Source: Leptodontidium sp. MPI-SDFR-AT-0119 (lineage: Eukaryota; Ascomycota; Leotiomycetes; Helotiales; Leptodontidiaceae). From it: a stretch of 64,000 bases of DNA. Below the pieces are notes generated by a model. That model was not told where the DNA came from. It did no database searches and worked only from the letters and a program-made list of their open reading frames with translations. The first letter of the stretch is position 1; every line of letters begins with the position of its first letter. The stretch covers positions 1,116,001 through 1,180,000 of the forward strand of contig JAHLEZ010000001.1 of the NCBI GenBank assembly GCA_020726505.1, written 5' to 3'. Position numbers and translations under genes: made by a program. Below, in pieces: positions 46,460 to 58,140 of the stretch.

Positions 46460-46583
46460 CTACTCTACTACTCGAGTAGTACTCAAGTACTACTCTAGAG
46501 TAGTGAAATAGAGTAGAGTAGTTGATTTTTAGACTACTCTAGAGTAGAATTAGAGTAGTTATTTTGACTACTCTAGAGTAGTT
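46460..46583. repeat. cluster of CTACTCTAGAGTAG palindromes
   Basis: Three copies of the 14-bp perfect palindrome CTACTCTAGAGTAG (46490-46503, 46534-46547, 46568-46581) plus ACTACTCGAGTAGT (46467-46480) and several half-sites within 124 bp. Confidence 0.85.
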
Positions 46584-46641
46584 GATTAGTAAGCTAATAA
46601 TAGTAAGAAGAAGAATAATAATAGTGTCTCTTAGGCTTAAA

Positions 46642-46892
46642 CCTATTTTATAAATGCTAGCGTTAATAGATCTTCTTTATAATTACAGCATTTAACAATC
46701 CGGATTTTGCTATCTTTAAATATAAACTTTTTATTAAATTCGGTTTATTAGATCTCTTATGATTAAAACTTATATATTATAGAATAAAATAGCTGTTAGT
46801 AGTTTTAAAATAGCTTTATAAGTGCTACCGTGGACGGATTTTCTTAATAATTATAGCATTTAAAAGCGCTAATTTTACTCTCTTTAAATATA
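46642..46892. repeat. imperfect tandem duplication, about 88-bp unit
   Basis: 46642-46726 and 46805-46892 share a common core (TTTATAAATGCTA-like, TAGCATTTAA-like and CTTTAAATATAAA blocks) with substitutions that are largely transitions. Both are non-coding. Confidence 0.55.
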
Positions 46893-47971
46893 AATTTATT
46901 ATTAACCTAAGTATTAGAAATCAAATATTGATTTATAATATAAAGAAACGCTTCAAATATAATTTATAATTAATCTGACAAATACTAATCTTTGATTTAT
47001 AATCTTAATTATTAATCTATCTTACTGTGGGAGGGACGAATCCTAATCCACACAACAAGAGGGTAACATGTAACGAGCCACCGGAGGAGATTCTAGGCTC
47101 TATAAATAATAGATTAATTAAATCTAAAGATATTATATATCTAGAGAGTACGAATCGGCAAAGGAAGGGAGGGAAAAGGTTCTAATAAATAGAATATATT
47201 TAGTGTTACGTTCTTGACGTTTTGTAGTTAAGTGTTAGCTCCTTATATGTGCGAAGGACTAGCGTAGTCATGTGACAAAAGAAATTAGGGGCTGTCTTTA
47301 TTATATACGTCCCCCCCTTTAAAGACTCTGCTCGCCCTCGAGTAATATATATTAAAAAGAAGTAAACAGCTAATTAAAGCGTCTTAAATCGTTAGTAGGA
47401 TACTATATAGCTAGTATATACGAAGTCCCGTGATAGTTAACTTGTCACCTTTGAAGTAAACAATCGTCTCGCTTAGTACCTTCTTGCCCCCCTATATAAG
47501 GCTGGCTCTCCCCCTTTAACCTTTTAACTTTAACTTTCTAAATATAATAATCTCTCCTTAATACTATTCTCTTTATAAAGCACCTTAATACGTCTCGATC
47601 TCTTTCCTCCTTCTTTTTATTAATTAAATAATACTTCTTATACTTTCTCTTGTTATAATACTTCTAAAGAAAGTAAACTTCTTTACTAAGCTTATGTCAA
47701 GATCGACTTTACTATTACTTTTCTTTATATTATTAAAGTAAAATCTCCTTCCGTTTAATAATGACTTTAGTTATTATAACTCTAGTACTCTTAGAAGTCT
47801 CTTTACTACTAACTTCTTTATATTTAGTACTTTTAAGACAATAACTTTAGCCTTTATTATTAACTTTAGCGCGTTATTAGAGCTTAATACCTTTAACTTC
47901 GCTATTGCCTAGTCGTAAAGGTGACGTAATAAAGAGCTTTTCCTTACTTTTCTTCTTGTCAAGTAATAACT

Positions 47972-48157
47972 TGTGGTGCAGAAGTGGAGTAGAGCCTTGC
48001 GATCAACGTAGGGAGAATTGAAGTGCTTTTTTTGTTCTCTAGAATACATAAGGAAATTAGGGGAACACGTTATTCTTTTGAAAGCGGTATAACGTGGCAG
48101 AAACCATATTTAACGTAGCGCGCAGCTAACCGAGCATCAGCCCGTGCCTGTACGACA
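47972..48157 (-). repeat. 3' LTR of the copia element
   Basis: 186 bp, TGTGGTGC...TACGACA on the plus strand. By hand count it differs from the other LTR at about 13 positions, all transitions. Confidence 0.95.
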
Positions 48158-48165
48158 CACCCCCC
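48158..48165 (-). other. polypurine tract of the copia element
   Basis: GGGGGGTG on the minus strand, directly next to the 3' LTR, where plus-strand DNA synthesis is primed. It fixes the minus orientation of the element. Confidence 0.8.
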
Positions 48166-48429
48166 AGCTAAGTGACAGTAGTAAGCCACTAGTATTGTGG
48201 TTGGCTGCGCTAAGCGAGAGCAAACACTAAACTGAATACTTAAGCCACAACTATTCCTGTATTACCAAGTTAAGTAAACAACCCTCCTATTTGAAGTGGC
48301 GCAGCCCCCACTTGATTCTTAGTCCTATAACCTCTCTACAACACATACAGATCAACTTTTCGATCTACTAATTAATCAACTAACTAAACAAACAATTAAT
48401 CAATCGATTAACTAATTAATTACTCTTAT

Positions 48430-49357
48430 TTTTAAAATAGGTGTCTCTAATCGATCTGCTAAGGCCGTTAAGGCTAAGTGTGTTACTACCGCTATAAGTT
48501 ATTAAGTTAAAGTTTATTAATCATTAATTATTAATTTGAAGAATTTGCCGATCTAAGTGTAACTTACTAATTATAATAAGCCAAGGCTAAGAAGAAGACC
48601 GCCTCCAAGAAGGCTACTAAGGCTATTAAGGCTACTCCCGCGGCTGCTCCTCGTGCTGCCCGTGCCCCTCGTGTTAAGGGAGCTGAGCGTGCAGTTGTTT
48701 ACTTAGGTTACATCAATGGCGCCCTTCAAACCAAAAGCACCGGCGAGTGCTTCGATGTCGTTAGTCGGGGTACTCGCTGTTTCGCCTACTCGTCAGGCCA
48801 CTTATACAAGGCTGCTCCCTCTACTGCCTAGGCCCCCTTCCTCCTCTATCGCACTGCGCTCTTAAATAACGTAGGCGATAAAGTAAATTCCCTTGGTTAT
48901 TCCTTTTTCAGTATGTAATTACTAATTTCTTTAAGAGCTTAAGCGGTTAAGAGCTCCGGTTTTTGCGGCCCTTAAGGGTCAAGTTATTACTAGTAGAGCT
49001 GCTGGTAGAGCTAGTCGTGCTTTGGGTGCAGCCACGGCTACTCTCTACGTTAAGACCTCTTCGGAGTCAGAGGGTGGTGAGGAGACTCCTCGGGGAGTAA
49101 CTCCGGCTTCTCCTACTACTCCTGCGGCTAATACTCCTGCTACAGCTATAAGTGAAGCTAGTGGAGCTACTATTGCGGCCGCTGGCATTAGTGCTAGTCT
49201 TATTACTTTCCGGGCCCTAATGGCTGATAAGCCTCTTAGAGTTGCTCTTACACTAGAGCAGGAAGCTCAAGCTGCTCGGGTTGAGGAGCTTATTAGAGTA
49301 ATTACTAGTGCGTTAAGTGACTTAGTTCGGGAGGTTTTAGGCCTTCTAATTGTATAG
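48430..49357 (+). pseudogene. antisense accessory gene inside the copia element
   Basis: Plus-strand coding-like sequence between the copia pol stop (49694) and the 3' LTR, opposite in strand to gag-pol. A first block near 48430-48493 encodes Lys/Ala-rich sequence. An intron-like AT-rich gap follows (about 48494-48580, donor now ATAAGT). A second block at 48581-48830 encodes a basic Lys/Ala/Pro stretch (KAKKKTASKKATKAIKATP) and then a globular-looking part (AVVYLGYINGALQTKSTGEC). After a TAG it stays readable to about 48900. The last block (48990-49357) is Ala/Thr/Ser-rich and ends with an amphipathic helix (LEQEAQAARVEELIRVITSA). Stops are RIP-type. GC content and CpA/TpG retention are higher than around it. 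I recognise no family. Confidence 0.6.
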
Positions 49358-52300
49358 GTTACTCGTTTTTTATATTCGGCGAGGCTTAAGAACCTCTAAA
49401 TAACCAAGTGTCCCCTTATAACTACTTTCTTACGCTACTTTTTGCCGTGGAATCGAATAACTGTTAAGAGCAATTGAGTCTTCTAAATGCCGTGTATTTT
49501 ACCCCTGAGCTCAGTTGCTCTCTAAGTAAATGAAACAGTAAGAGATTTATAAAAGAATAACAAATATATAAGAAAATACATTATATATTCACAGGGTGAG
49601 TTTATAGTTAAACTACCCTTATAATAAAAGAAAGGTAAAGAACGTGTATAAAAGCCGGCTTTAAAGCGAAGCTTCTAAAGTGAGTTACTCCAATTAAGCA
49701 CGAACATCCACTAAGTTAATAAGAGCAATAAAACTCTCAAATTTCTGCCAGGAGAGGTTCTTTATAAGTCTATTAGTAGGCATATAACCTATAGGCAAAT
49801 ATTCAACTAAAAAAGTGCCCTTTTAAAACCTCTAGCGCAATTATATATTCTAAATATTAACGTGGCGTAACTTAGTAAAGATACGCTGATTTTCCCTAAC
49901 AATTAACTGTATTATTTACTAATTATCACAGAAGATTCTCCAAATTTCCCTTAACTTAAGACGTAACTCCTAAAAGAAACGCTACAAAGCTATAATCTCT
50001 TTAGCCGTGCGCTTAACGCCTAAAAGCTCAGCTTATATAGTCAAAGTAGTAACTGTATCTTATAAGGCCGCTCTCCACAAGATCAAACCTCTAAAAAGTA
50101 TCACAATATAACTATTAGAAAAGTGCTTAGTATCGAGATCGTCTACAAATGAAGTATCTAAAACTATAATGAGCTAAGAGTCGCGTAACTTATAACTATA
50201 AGTGATCGCTAAAAATCGGGTTCCGAAGAGGTAACGAATAGTCTAATTAACTGCCGCAAGGTGCTCTAAAGAGGAGTTAGTTAAGAAGTGAGAAAGCCTT
50301 GAAATTATAAACGCAACGTCTACGCGCAACATAATTGCCGTGTAAAGCACTAAGCTAACCTTCTCTTAATACTCCTTGATTTGAGCTAAGGTTACTTGCC
50401 CTTGATTCTTTAGTAGCTCAACTTGAAGTAATAAAGTACTTAGGCAATTTCTATCCACTAAGTCAAATCGTAAAGTAACCTTTTAAATATAAGTGTCGTG
50501 TATTAAAGAAATAGTCCTTACTTAACGATCTCTAATAACGCGAACACTTAAAAACCACTCTATCAGTTCTCCTCTAGTGAGCTCGTATGCCGTATTTAAG
50601 CCGTTGATAATAAATTAAGCGTCTCTAAGGACTAAAGCGTAGTATAACACTTAAATATCGTCGACATAAAAGATAACAAAGACCGAACGTTACTTGTTTA
50701 TAAAGATATAAGGCTCCTCCTTATAAGGAATCAACCCTAACTTTGACAAAGTCTTAGTAAAATCTCCGTATTATAGTACTAGCGAGTCTCTGAGTCCGTA
50801 GAGCGCACAATTAACCTCCACTATTATACCGTCTTGTTTAAATCCGTCTAGTAAGTAACAGTGTACGCGAGCACTCGATTCGCTCCGTTTAGCGTTAATA
50901 AAGGCGTTAACAATATCAAATTAGATCATCTCTAAATCAAATTGAGCCGCTATTGCCATGGCGGTCCTAAAAGAGCGAGCAGCCAAAGTAGCCGCATATG
51001 TTAAGAGAATTAACGTTTCGGGTTATAAGTCTCTCTTAATAATAACTCGCGAGCGACACTTAATTAAATACCTTAACGAATCGACTTTAGCGTGAAATAC
51101 CTATTTTAATAGTATTAGTTGTTTAGTGGCGAAGCTTTATTTGACGACTCTCTAGTAATTACGCGACTCTAAGTTAGTGATTTCCTTAATTGCGTCGGCT
51201 CGGAAGTACTCTCCTAGAGGGTGATCCTTAAAGTCTCTCCAATTCAACGGGTCCTTTAGTAATTGGGATTAGTGTATTCGTGGGAGATCAACTAGTTGTC
51301 GAATTTCGACATTTTTAAGAACAAACGCTAAGATAATAGTGTAGACTGCGCTCAAGTCTTTTCCGTCTCTTTACACTAGCTCTTAATTAGGCTAAAAGGT
51401 CCCTAGAAAATCCTCTAAATACTCACGGTTACTCGACGGGTTCAACGATTCCGTAATTAGCTCTCTAACAATTACTATATAAACGCTTTGATTCGGTTTC
51501 GTAATCTTACTACTAACTTAGGTCTTTCGACCGTCGCCAGTTACTCGATCTTTTACCCTCTTCTTTCGTAGAGGTTTAAGTAAGTTGTTATTAGTTAAGG
51601 CCGGAAGTAATAAGTGTTACTTTATACTTGATTCTTCCCCTGAGTCTAACGAATTAAGATACTCCTTGTACTTTATTACTTGAGGCGGAGCTTCCGATTA
51701 CTTAGGGCCAGCACCTTAAGTAGGTGCTCCCTGACGCTTAAGACCGCGCTCTCGGTCGTATGGCCCTTGAGAGTATATAACAACTTATAGTATTAATTGG
51801 CGCTTAGCTCCCATATCTCTCTCAAAGTTTAGTGCGCCACGTAAGATATCTCTCTTAGTTGTGCTCTAAGACATTAACTGTCTTAATTTGTCGACTTGTT
51901 TTGAGACTTAATTAAGGTGCTCGTAAGTAAGAAGTCTAATACTCTTCTTTAATTGTTTCACCCCCGAGTTTTTACTAACGAGTTCTATTAATCCTGACTT
52001 TTCTAGGAGTAGTATTAGTTACTCTATCCCCGTAGTTAAAAGCTCAATCGAAGGCTATAGTACCCCCGAGGTTACAAACTTAGTAGTTTCTATAGAACTC
52101 ATTACTTAGCTTAGTTGTTCCCTTTCCAAAGTAGCGCTTATTATTGATTCCAGTATGTCAAGTGCGCTCAGTCGATTGATTATATCGGTTCCAGCGTCCT
52201 AGGGTCCCTCCTCTTCTTCTAGCAATTTAGTAAGATCTCTCAATATTAAACGCGGCTAGCCGACCGCTCTCTCCACGTTTAAAGAGCCCGAATAAAAGAG

Positions 52301-55300
52301 GGATTCGTTAAAAGCAACGTTCTAAGTCACTATTACACGCTGTAATTGAGGTACCTAGACCCTATATATATTAGACGAGACGTATCCTACCAGGTATCTA
52401 AGGTGCGCTCTTAAGTTAACTTTAAATACTCTCTTTTATTAAAGAGCCTCTCAGTCCTTAATCATAAAGTAGGCTCTACAGCCGTACGCCTATATATTAC
52501 TCTAGTCAAGTCGTATATCGGTGTTAAGTTTTTAAATAAGCTTAGGGTCGTAGTACTGAAAATATTGCCTAAACTAAGTATAGAAGATCTCATTTAGACT
52601 CTTAAAGCCTTTCTGAGTAGCCGGACTTATGTTATAAAGAGTAATTGCCGCTATAGTTACTTCCGTCCAAAGCTCCTTTAGTAAGTTTACTGAAAGGCGC
52701 ATCTTGATAGACTTTTCGATGATTTCCTTGCCTACACACTCAGCTCCTCTATTAGGTTAGTACGTATACGAAGGGGTACCCTTAATATTAATACTATTCT
52801 TTGTACACTACTTTTCGTACTTAGTTAATCTATTAATTCCTATAATTAAGGTGTCGTTATCTTAGCGTATTTTGTAAATCGAGAGTCCGAATTGACGTCT
52901 CGTCTACGCCTTAAACGGTTTGAGAGTTCCTAGGACGGCGATTAACCCTTTATTTTTCAAGAGCTATCTATAGAATTTCCCATTGTATTAGTCTTTAACT
53001 AATAAGAGCCAGCTATTCCCATTAAATCCGATAGGGAAGTCAAATAAGTCCCAAGAAATGCGATAAAAAGGCTAAGTAACTATTCTCTCCGAAGGTCTTC
53101 GACTAACGACTTACTACGCGATAATTAGAGAGCACTCTTTATACTTAATTTGAGTAATGCCCAAGATCTCGACGTTACGCGCATTTTTGACCAAATTCTC
53201 CAACGCTTCCTTCCCTAAGTGCCCTGCCTATAAGTGCCATAACTTAGCGTCGTCTAGCCGCGGTCTTAAATATCGTCGACTTAATTAAAAACCTTGCCAG
53301 ATGCTTCTTTAAAGCGTGGGGAATATTAAAAAGGTATAAGTTAGGCGAATCAGAGAGTTAAGAGCTATTGCGGGAGCTAAAGAGTAGTTAAAAGGCTTGT
53401 ATTTAAAGAAAGCTAAGTTAAACTATTACTTTAATTACTTTAATACGATACTCTTTTTAGCTAATCCCACGCGTAACGTGTAGTCTAACCTATTGTACTA
53501 AACTCTAACTTATAGTAAACGAGCTTCCGAAATGATATTAACATTAAATCCTTTAATGACAGTGACGTTAAAAAGCCTTAAGTCCTTAGTGTTTAGTCTG
53601 TCAGGGCCATAGAGAGTACCCTTAAAAAGACGAGTACTTCGGCCCTTAATCATAAGGCTCGACGTTCTGGCTTCAATACTGTCGTCGTTCGTTGATCTAA
53701 TAAAGGTTCCGGGCTCTAGTAAAGTAACTGAATTAACTAAATAAGTGACAGCGCCGTTATTAAGCAGGGTACTCTCTAAGAGTAAGTGTCGATCTATATC
53801 GATAGTGGCGTAGATTCCTAAGGTGGCGAGAGCCTCATCGAGCAACTCCGGACTAATTACATATACATTGACATTGCCGGGATACCTCAGTAGCTCTAAG
53901 GCTTTTGCCGAGGTTGTCGGAAAAGACGAGGAGTTTTCGGAGGTTGTTCCCTTAGTAATTTCCTTCACTGTTACTTGTCTCTACCCTTTCTTGCCAATTA
54001 CTCGTTTAAGGTCGGGAAACTCCTTTTTAAGCTTAATTCGGGTTTCCTTAATTTCCTCCGCAGACGGTAAGTTGCGTAGTTTGTCCCCGGTTAAGCCGTC
54101 GTAGTAATATCGAAGTCTATAACACTCGATCGCTTTATGTCGGTGAGAGCTCACCTTATAGGGGCAAGTATTAATCGAAGTATTTGGCGAAGGAGTCCTT
54201 AGTACTAGTAGTACTCCTAGAGCATCCGATCTCCCTCCAAGTGTAGCGTATAATCCAACTGTCTTATTTCTTCCGGTAGCTATAAAAGACTCTTCGTTAA
54301 GCGCCGATAACTAGTTGACGTATTAAAGTAACGAGTACTTGTGAGCAACTCTAAGAGTATCGTCTCTAAGGACCTCAGATAGTCGTTCGCGGGCCTATTT
54401 AGGTGCGAGCTTCTCTTACACTGCCTTAATAAAGTTAATAATCGCCAAGGGGCCCTTAACGTCCGGAATGTCATATAACAGAGTATCTTAGTAGGCTAAT
54501 CGCCACTCTTAAATCCACACTTTAAGATTGACCCGTCCTGTTTTGACGATTTCGAGCTTCTCTTTGTATTTAGCTTAAGCTTTAGTAATATTACTTGTTT
54601 CTGAAGGAGCGTAGTCTCTCTTTAACATCTTAAGGAGCATCTACAGAGTCCAAGATCGTGGGTCATTCAGTTTGTCCGTCATCTTGTCGGGTTGCTCTTT
54701 CGCTCTCTGTTCTTTCTTAATCTCACACTCTCGAACAGTACTTTAGTAAATCGAAGGATTAACCGTCTCTTAAATCCACTTGTATACTGCCTTATAGGCC
54801 CGAGCCTTTTCCGACTATTGTGCGTGTTTCACAGTATACTCCCTTATTAAGGCAATATATATTAGAGCAACTATAGTAACGTTAGATAGTACAAGAGGTG
54901 TTACACTTAGTTTAGGTCCCTTGAGTTCAGGTACTCGTTAGTCTCTATCCCACTTTGCTTACTCCTTAAAGTTGAAATCGAGAGCCTCCTTGTCCCATTA
55001 TGCCTTCACTTAGTCGATTGTTTGTGCTTAAGGCTCGTTTTCGAGGATATTTAAAGCGACCGGTAGCTCTAAATCAACTGACGTCTATACCTTGTGGAAG
55101 ATATAAAAGGATTTGAAGGCTTAGTACTATAGAGTCCAGGTTTACCTATCGTAATTGAGCGGCGTTCGATTATTAAAAGAGGAGACTGAAGTTGAGTCTG
55201 CCATAGCGAAGAGAGGGTTACTCTCTCGAGGGTTTAATAGATTTGTTAAAGAGGAGAAGAGAATATCGAGTGCGGGTACTTGATTTACCCTTTTCTAGAA

Positions 55301-55450
55301 AGGTTAAAGGGGAAAATGGCGGTGTGAACTGCACTTATTAATAGGTAGAAACTCTGACGTTGTTCGTCACCCACTAATCCTACGTTAATAGTTCTACTTA
55401 AATCTGCAAAGCACAGAAGGAAGAATACTAACTTAATAACTTCGTCACAG

Positions 55451-55460
55451 GGCTCATAAC
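55451..55460 (-). other. putative primer binding site of the copia element
   Basis: GTTATGAGCC immediately inside the 5' LTR on the minus strand, the position where a tRNA primes reverse transcription. The tRNA is not identified. Confidence 0.5.
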
Positions 55461-55646
55461 TGTGGTGCAGAAGTGAAATAGAGCCTTACGATTAACGTAG
55501 GGAGAATTAAAGTGCTTTTTTTGTTCTCTAGAATACATGAGGAAATCAGGGGAACACGTTGTTCTCCTGAAAGCGGTATAACGTGGCAGAAACCATATCC
55601 AGCGTAGCGCGCAGCTAACCGAGCATCAGCCCGTGCCTGTACGACA
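55461..55646 (-). repeat. 5' LTR of the copia element
   Basis: 186 bp, the same length as the left LTR and with the same TG...CA ends, followed by the TAACT duplication. It is less mutated at several TpG/CpA positions than the left LTR. Confidence 0.95.
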
Positions 55647-55651
55647 TAACT

Positions 55652-58140
55652 TTAACACAACACTTGCGTTGACTTATACGTAGTCTCTCCTCAGTATTCC
55701 GTACTTTAATTTCTAAATAGTAACTTTAGTATAAAGTCAAGTCGCCTTAACGCGGTGAGTTGACCTTCTATAATATTATTTAAGCTCTACTAACTCGTCG
55801 TAGACCTTCGAGAAGAATCCTTCGTTATTAGTTACTTTAAAGGTGTTATTAAAATTAGTTCGCTTTATCTTAGCCTAAACACTCTCAGCTTTAACACTAA
55901 AGGTTAATACTATAAAAGTCTTAACGCGCCTTAACTTTGTGAGTTATACTCTTATTTCTTTTCTTATACTTAATTAGTCATTTATAGATTATATTAACAC
56001 CTTTCTTATACTAATCGTAGTGCGACTACTGTCTTTAGTCCTTAACTTGTGTTTTAAGAAGTAACTAAAGTAAACTCTAAAACTTTACCTTAACGTTATT
56101 TAACTAAGTATTAAATTGTCTAACTTTTTTGTAGCGCTAGTGCTTATATTCTCTTTATAAGTTAAGGAAACGATATCATTTGTCTTTTTTAAGTTCGTAA
56201 ATTAATAAGAATTAAGGCCACCTCGTGCGACTACTTATATTAAACTTTACCCCTCAGGTTTAAAACGTGCGTGTCGTGCCGTACTAATCTTCCCTTAGTA
56301 ATAGGTCACTAAGTAGTTTTCGGGTCCTTTTATAAATACGCTCTTATTATACTTACGTAAGTTATATTACTAAAGATAAGTGGCATTATTCCGCTAGTCT
56401 TTTATTAATTGATTAGTTAAATAGGGTAAAGGCTAGATCCGCTAATTTCGAAGGTTTATAGTAGAAAGCCGGGAGGAATAAGTAAACTAATAGTCGTAAT
56501 ACGCTAAGTAAAGTTAGGAGGCTATAATAAGTTCTTGGTTCTTAATATAATAGAAATAGCCCCTTCTCCCTTTAATAAATAAGTCACCTCCTGTTATTAA
56601 AGTTAATAGAGGGTCTTTAAAATAACTAAGCTTTTTAAGGGCAAAAGAGTTTAGTTAACTTAAGTACTATTAAGTTAATAGTAATTAAGTATAAGATAAT
56701 ATATTATAGGGTCTTATTAGCTAGAGATCTTCTCGGAATAGTGGTTTAGTTATAGTTAAGGTCTCTTGATTACTTTAGTTCTTTAATAAGGGTTAAAGAA
56801 CTTGTTATTAATCTTAAGGTCGAAGCTAGACTTAACTCTCGACTAGTTATTCTATAAGTTATTAGCTTTGTCCTTGTCTGTTTTACTTAACGACACTTCT
56901 CGGAATAATATAATAGGCGGTGACGAAATATCTATAAGAATACTTAGGGTCGTACCTTTAGCCTTGATTAATTACTAGTACTTATTATTGAACTTGGCTA
57001 GAAGTCGAGGGTATAGAGTCTTTATTATTTTAGTAATATTAATGCGAGCCTAGAATGGCGGCACTCTTATTTATAAGTCTATTATAGTCGTAAAACTATT
57101 GTATTATATTTGAAAGTTGTTTATAACTTGTAGTCTCTTATTAGTACTCTAAGTACAAAATATATTACTTTTTGTCTATTAGTACTAGTGAATAGTAAAA
57201 GAAGTCTTTATTTTTTTAGACTTTTTGACGGGAAGGGACTAAGAAGTATTGACGTATATATAAAAGGGGCCCTGACATAATAGGCGAGAGACTTTAGATA
57301 GAGTTAATTGGGGGTAGTTAATTAACACTCGATCCCTGAAAGGTTTACTAGTTAGGGGTCGTCGGCCGATGGTATACTTAGATCTCTAGTACGTGGGGTG
57401 AGGTTAGCGTTAGTTATATTGTGGTTATTGACTTAAGGTTTTAAAGAGCACGGCTTTGATTCCGAGTGTGTTGTTGGCTCTTCGCTAGGAGATTTCTTAG
57501 ACTTTTGCTTGCCTTATATAGATTGTGTGATTTACTTACTAGTTTAAGGCTAGTTTATCAATAGTACTCTTAGTGTTGTCCTTTATAGATCGCTGTGCGC
57601 TATATTAAGGTTTAATAGCTCTATAAGTTGTTGGCTTTGTCCCTAGGAATAATAGACTTACTTTATTGTTTTTTCTCTTTTTATTAATTGCCGAGAGTTG
57701 GCGCTTAAGTATATTGTGTTTATATTCTTTAGGGTGTTTAACACGTTAGACTCGAATTTCTAGCCTAGGCTATAGGTTTAACCTATTGTTTTGGAATCTA
57801 GTCCTGCGGATTAAGCCTGACAACTAGCTTATTTAAACGAAGTTACTTTTTGCCGCTTAGAATATCGTTGGCTTAATAATAGTAGTCTCGTTTTAAACTT
57901 ATTATATATTCGTATGTGGCAGGTAGTTTATAAAGGCGCTAGTTTCTTATTGAGTTTTACTCTGAGAGATAAGTGTTCTTATAGCGCGGGGCTAATATTC
58001 TCTTTGACTTACTTAGGACTATATAGGCTCTTCTTTGTGTTTGTTATAGTACTGAGGTGTCCTAAATTGTGGTTCTTAGTAGTACGAAGTCGGTTTGGCG
58101 ATTATTTTAATGATTTTAATGTGTGGTAATATGTTGTCCT
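55652..58140. mobile_element. heavily mutated transposon sequence, unidentified
   Basis: No usable frame and strong depletion of CpA/TpG. It once joined the sequence left of 47967, since the copia element inserted between them. A minus-strand AGTCTTTAAAGGGGAGGAC motif at its right end (58138-58158) resembles the end of a gypsy pol with its polypurine tract. It may be the 3' region of the gypsy element to the right or a second element. Confidence 0.5.

Larger units (their letters stand above)
45790..47966. other. AT-rich, mutated repeat sequence left of the copia element
   Basis: From about 46195 on, CpA/TpG dinucleotides become rare and frames vanish, the signature of RIP. This stretch contains the CTACTCTAGAGTAG palindrome cluster, an imperfect tandem duplication (46642-46726 and 46805-46892), and a minus-strand polypurine-like tract next to a possible LTR end near 47305-47327. 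Confidence 0.7.
47972..55646 (-). mobile_element. Ty1/copia LTR retrotransposon, RIP-mutated
   Basis: A full-length 7,675-bp element read on the minus strand. It is flanked by the 5-bp duplication TAACT (47967-47971 and 55647-55651) and has 186-bp LTRs, TG...CA ended. gag starts at ATG 55202-55204. A protease-like frame lies at 53510-53968. The GAG-pre-integrase motif (WHL.AGHLG.EAL) is near 53200-53240, the integrase core near 53050-52500, RT with intact YVDD at 50657-50668, RNase H (SFVDDLDT) near 50140, and the pol stop at 49694. A polypurine GGGGGGTG abuts the left LTR (48158-48165), and a primer-site-like GTTATGAGCC abuts the right one. Many Gln and Trp codons are now TAA or TAG, as RIP produces, so it cannot encode its own proteins. 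The order PR-IN-RT-RH defines the copia superfamily. Confidence 0.95.

Noticed and set aside
48360..48420. AATTAATCAA-type short repeats suggesting a replication origin
   Set aside because: AT-rich leader-like sequence in front of the antisense accessory gene; nothing specific to an origin.
57914..58129. 71-aa plus-strand frame in the RIP block
   Set aside because: It lies in mutated transposon DNA, has biased hydrophobic composition and no homology that I recognise; expected by chance.
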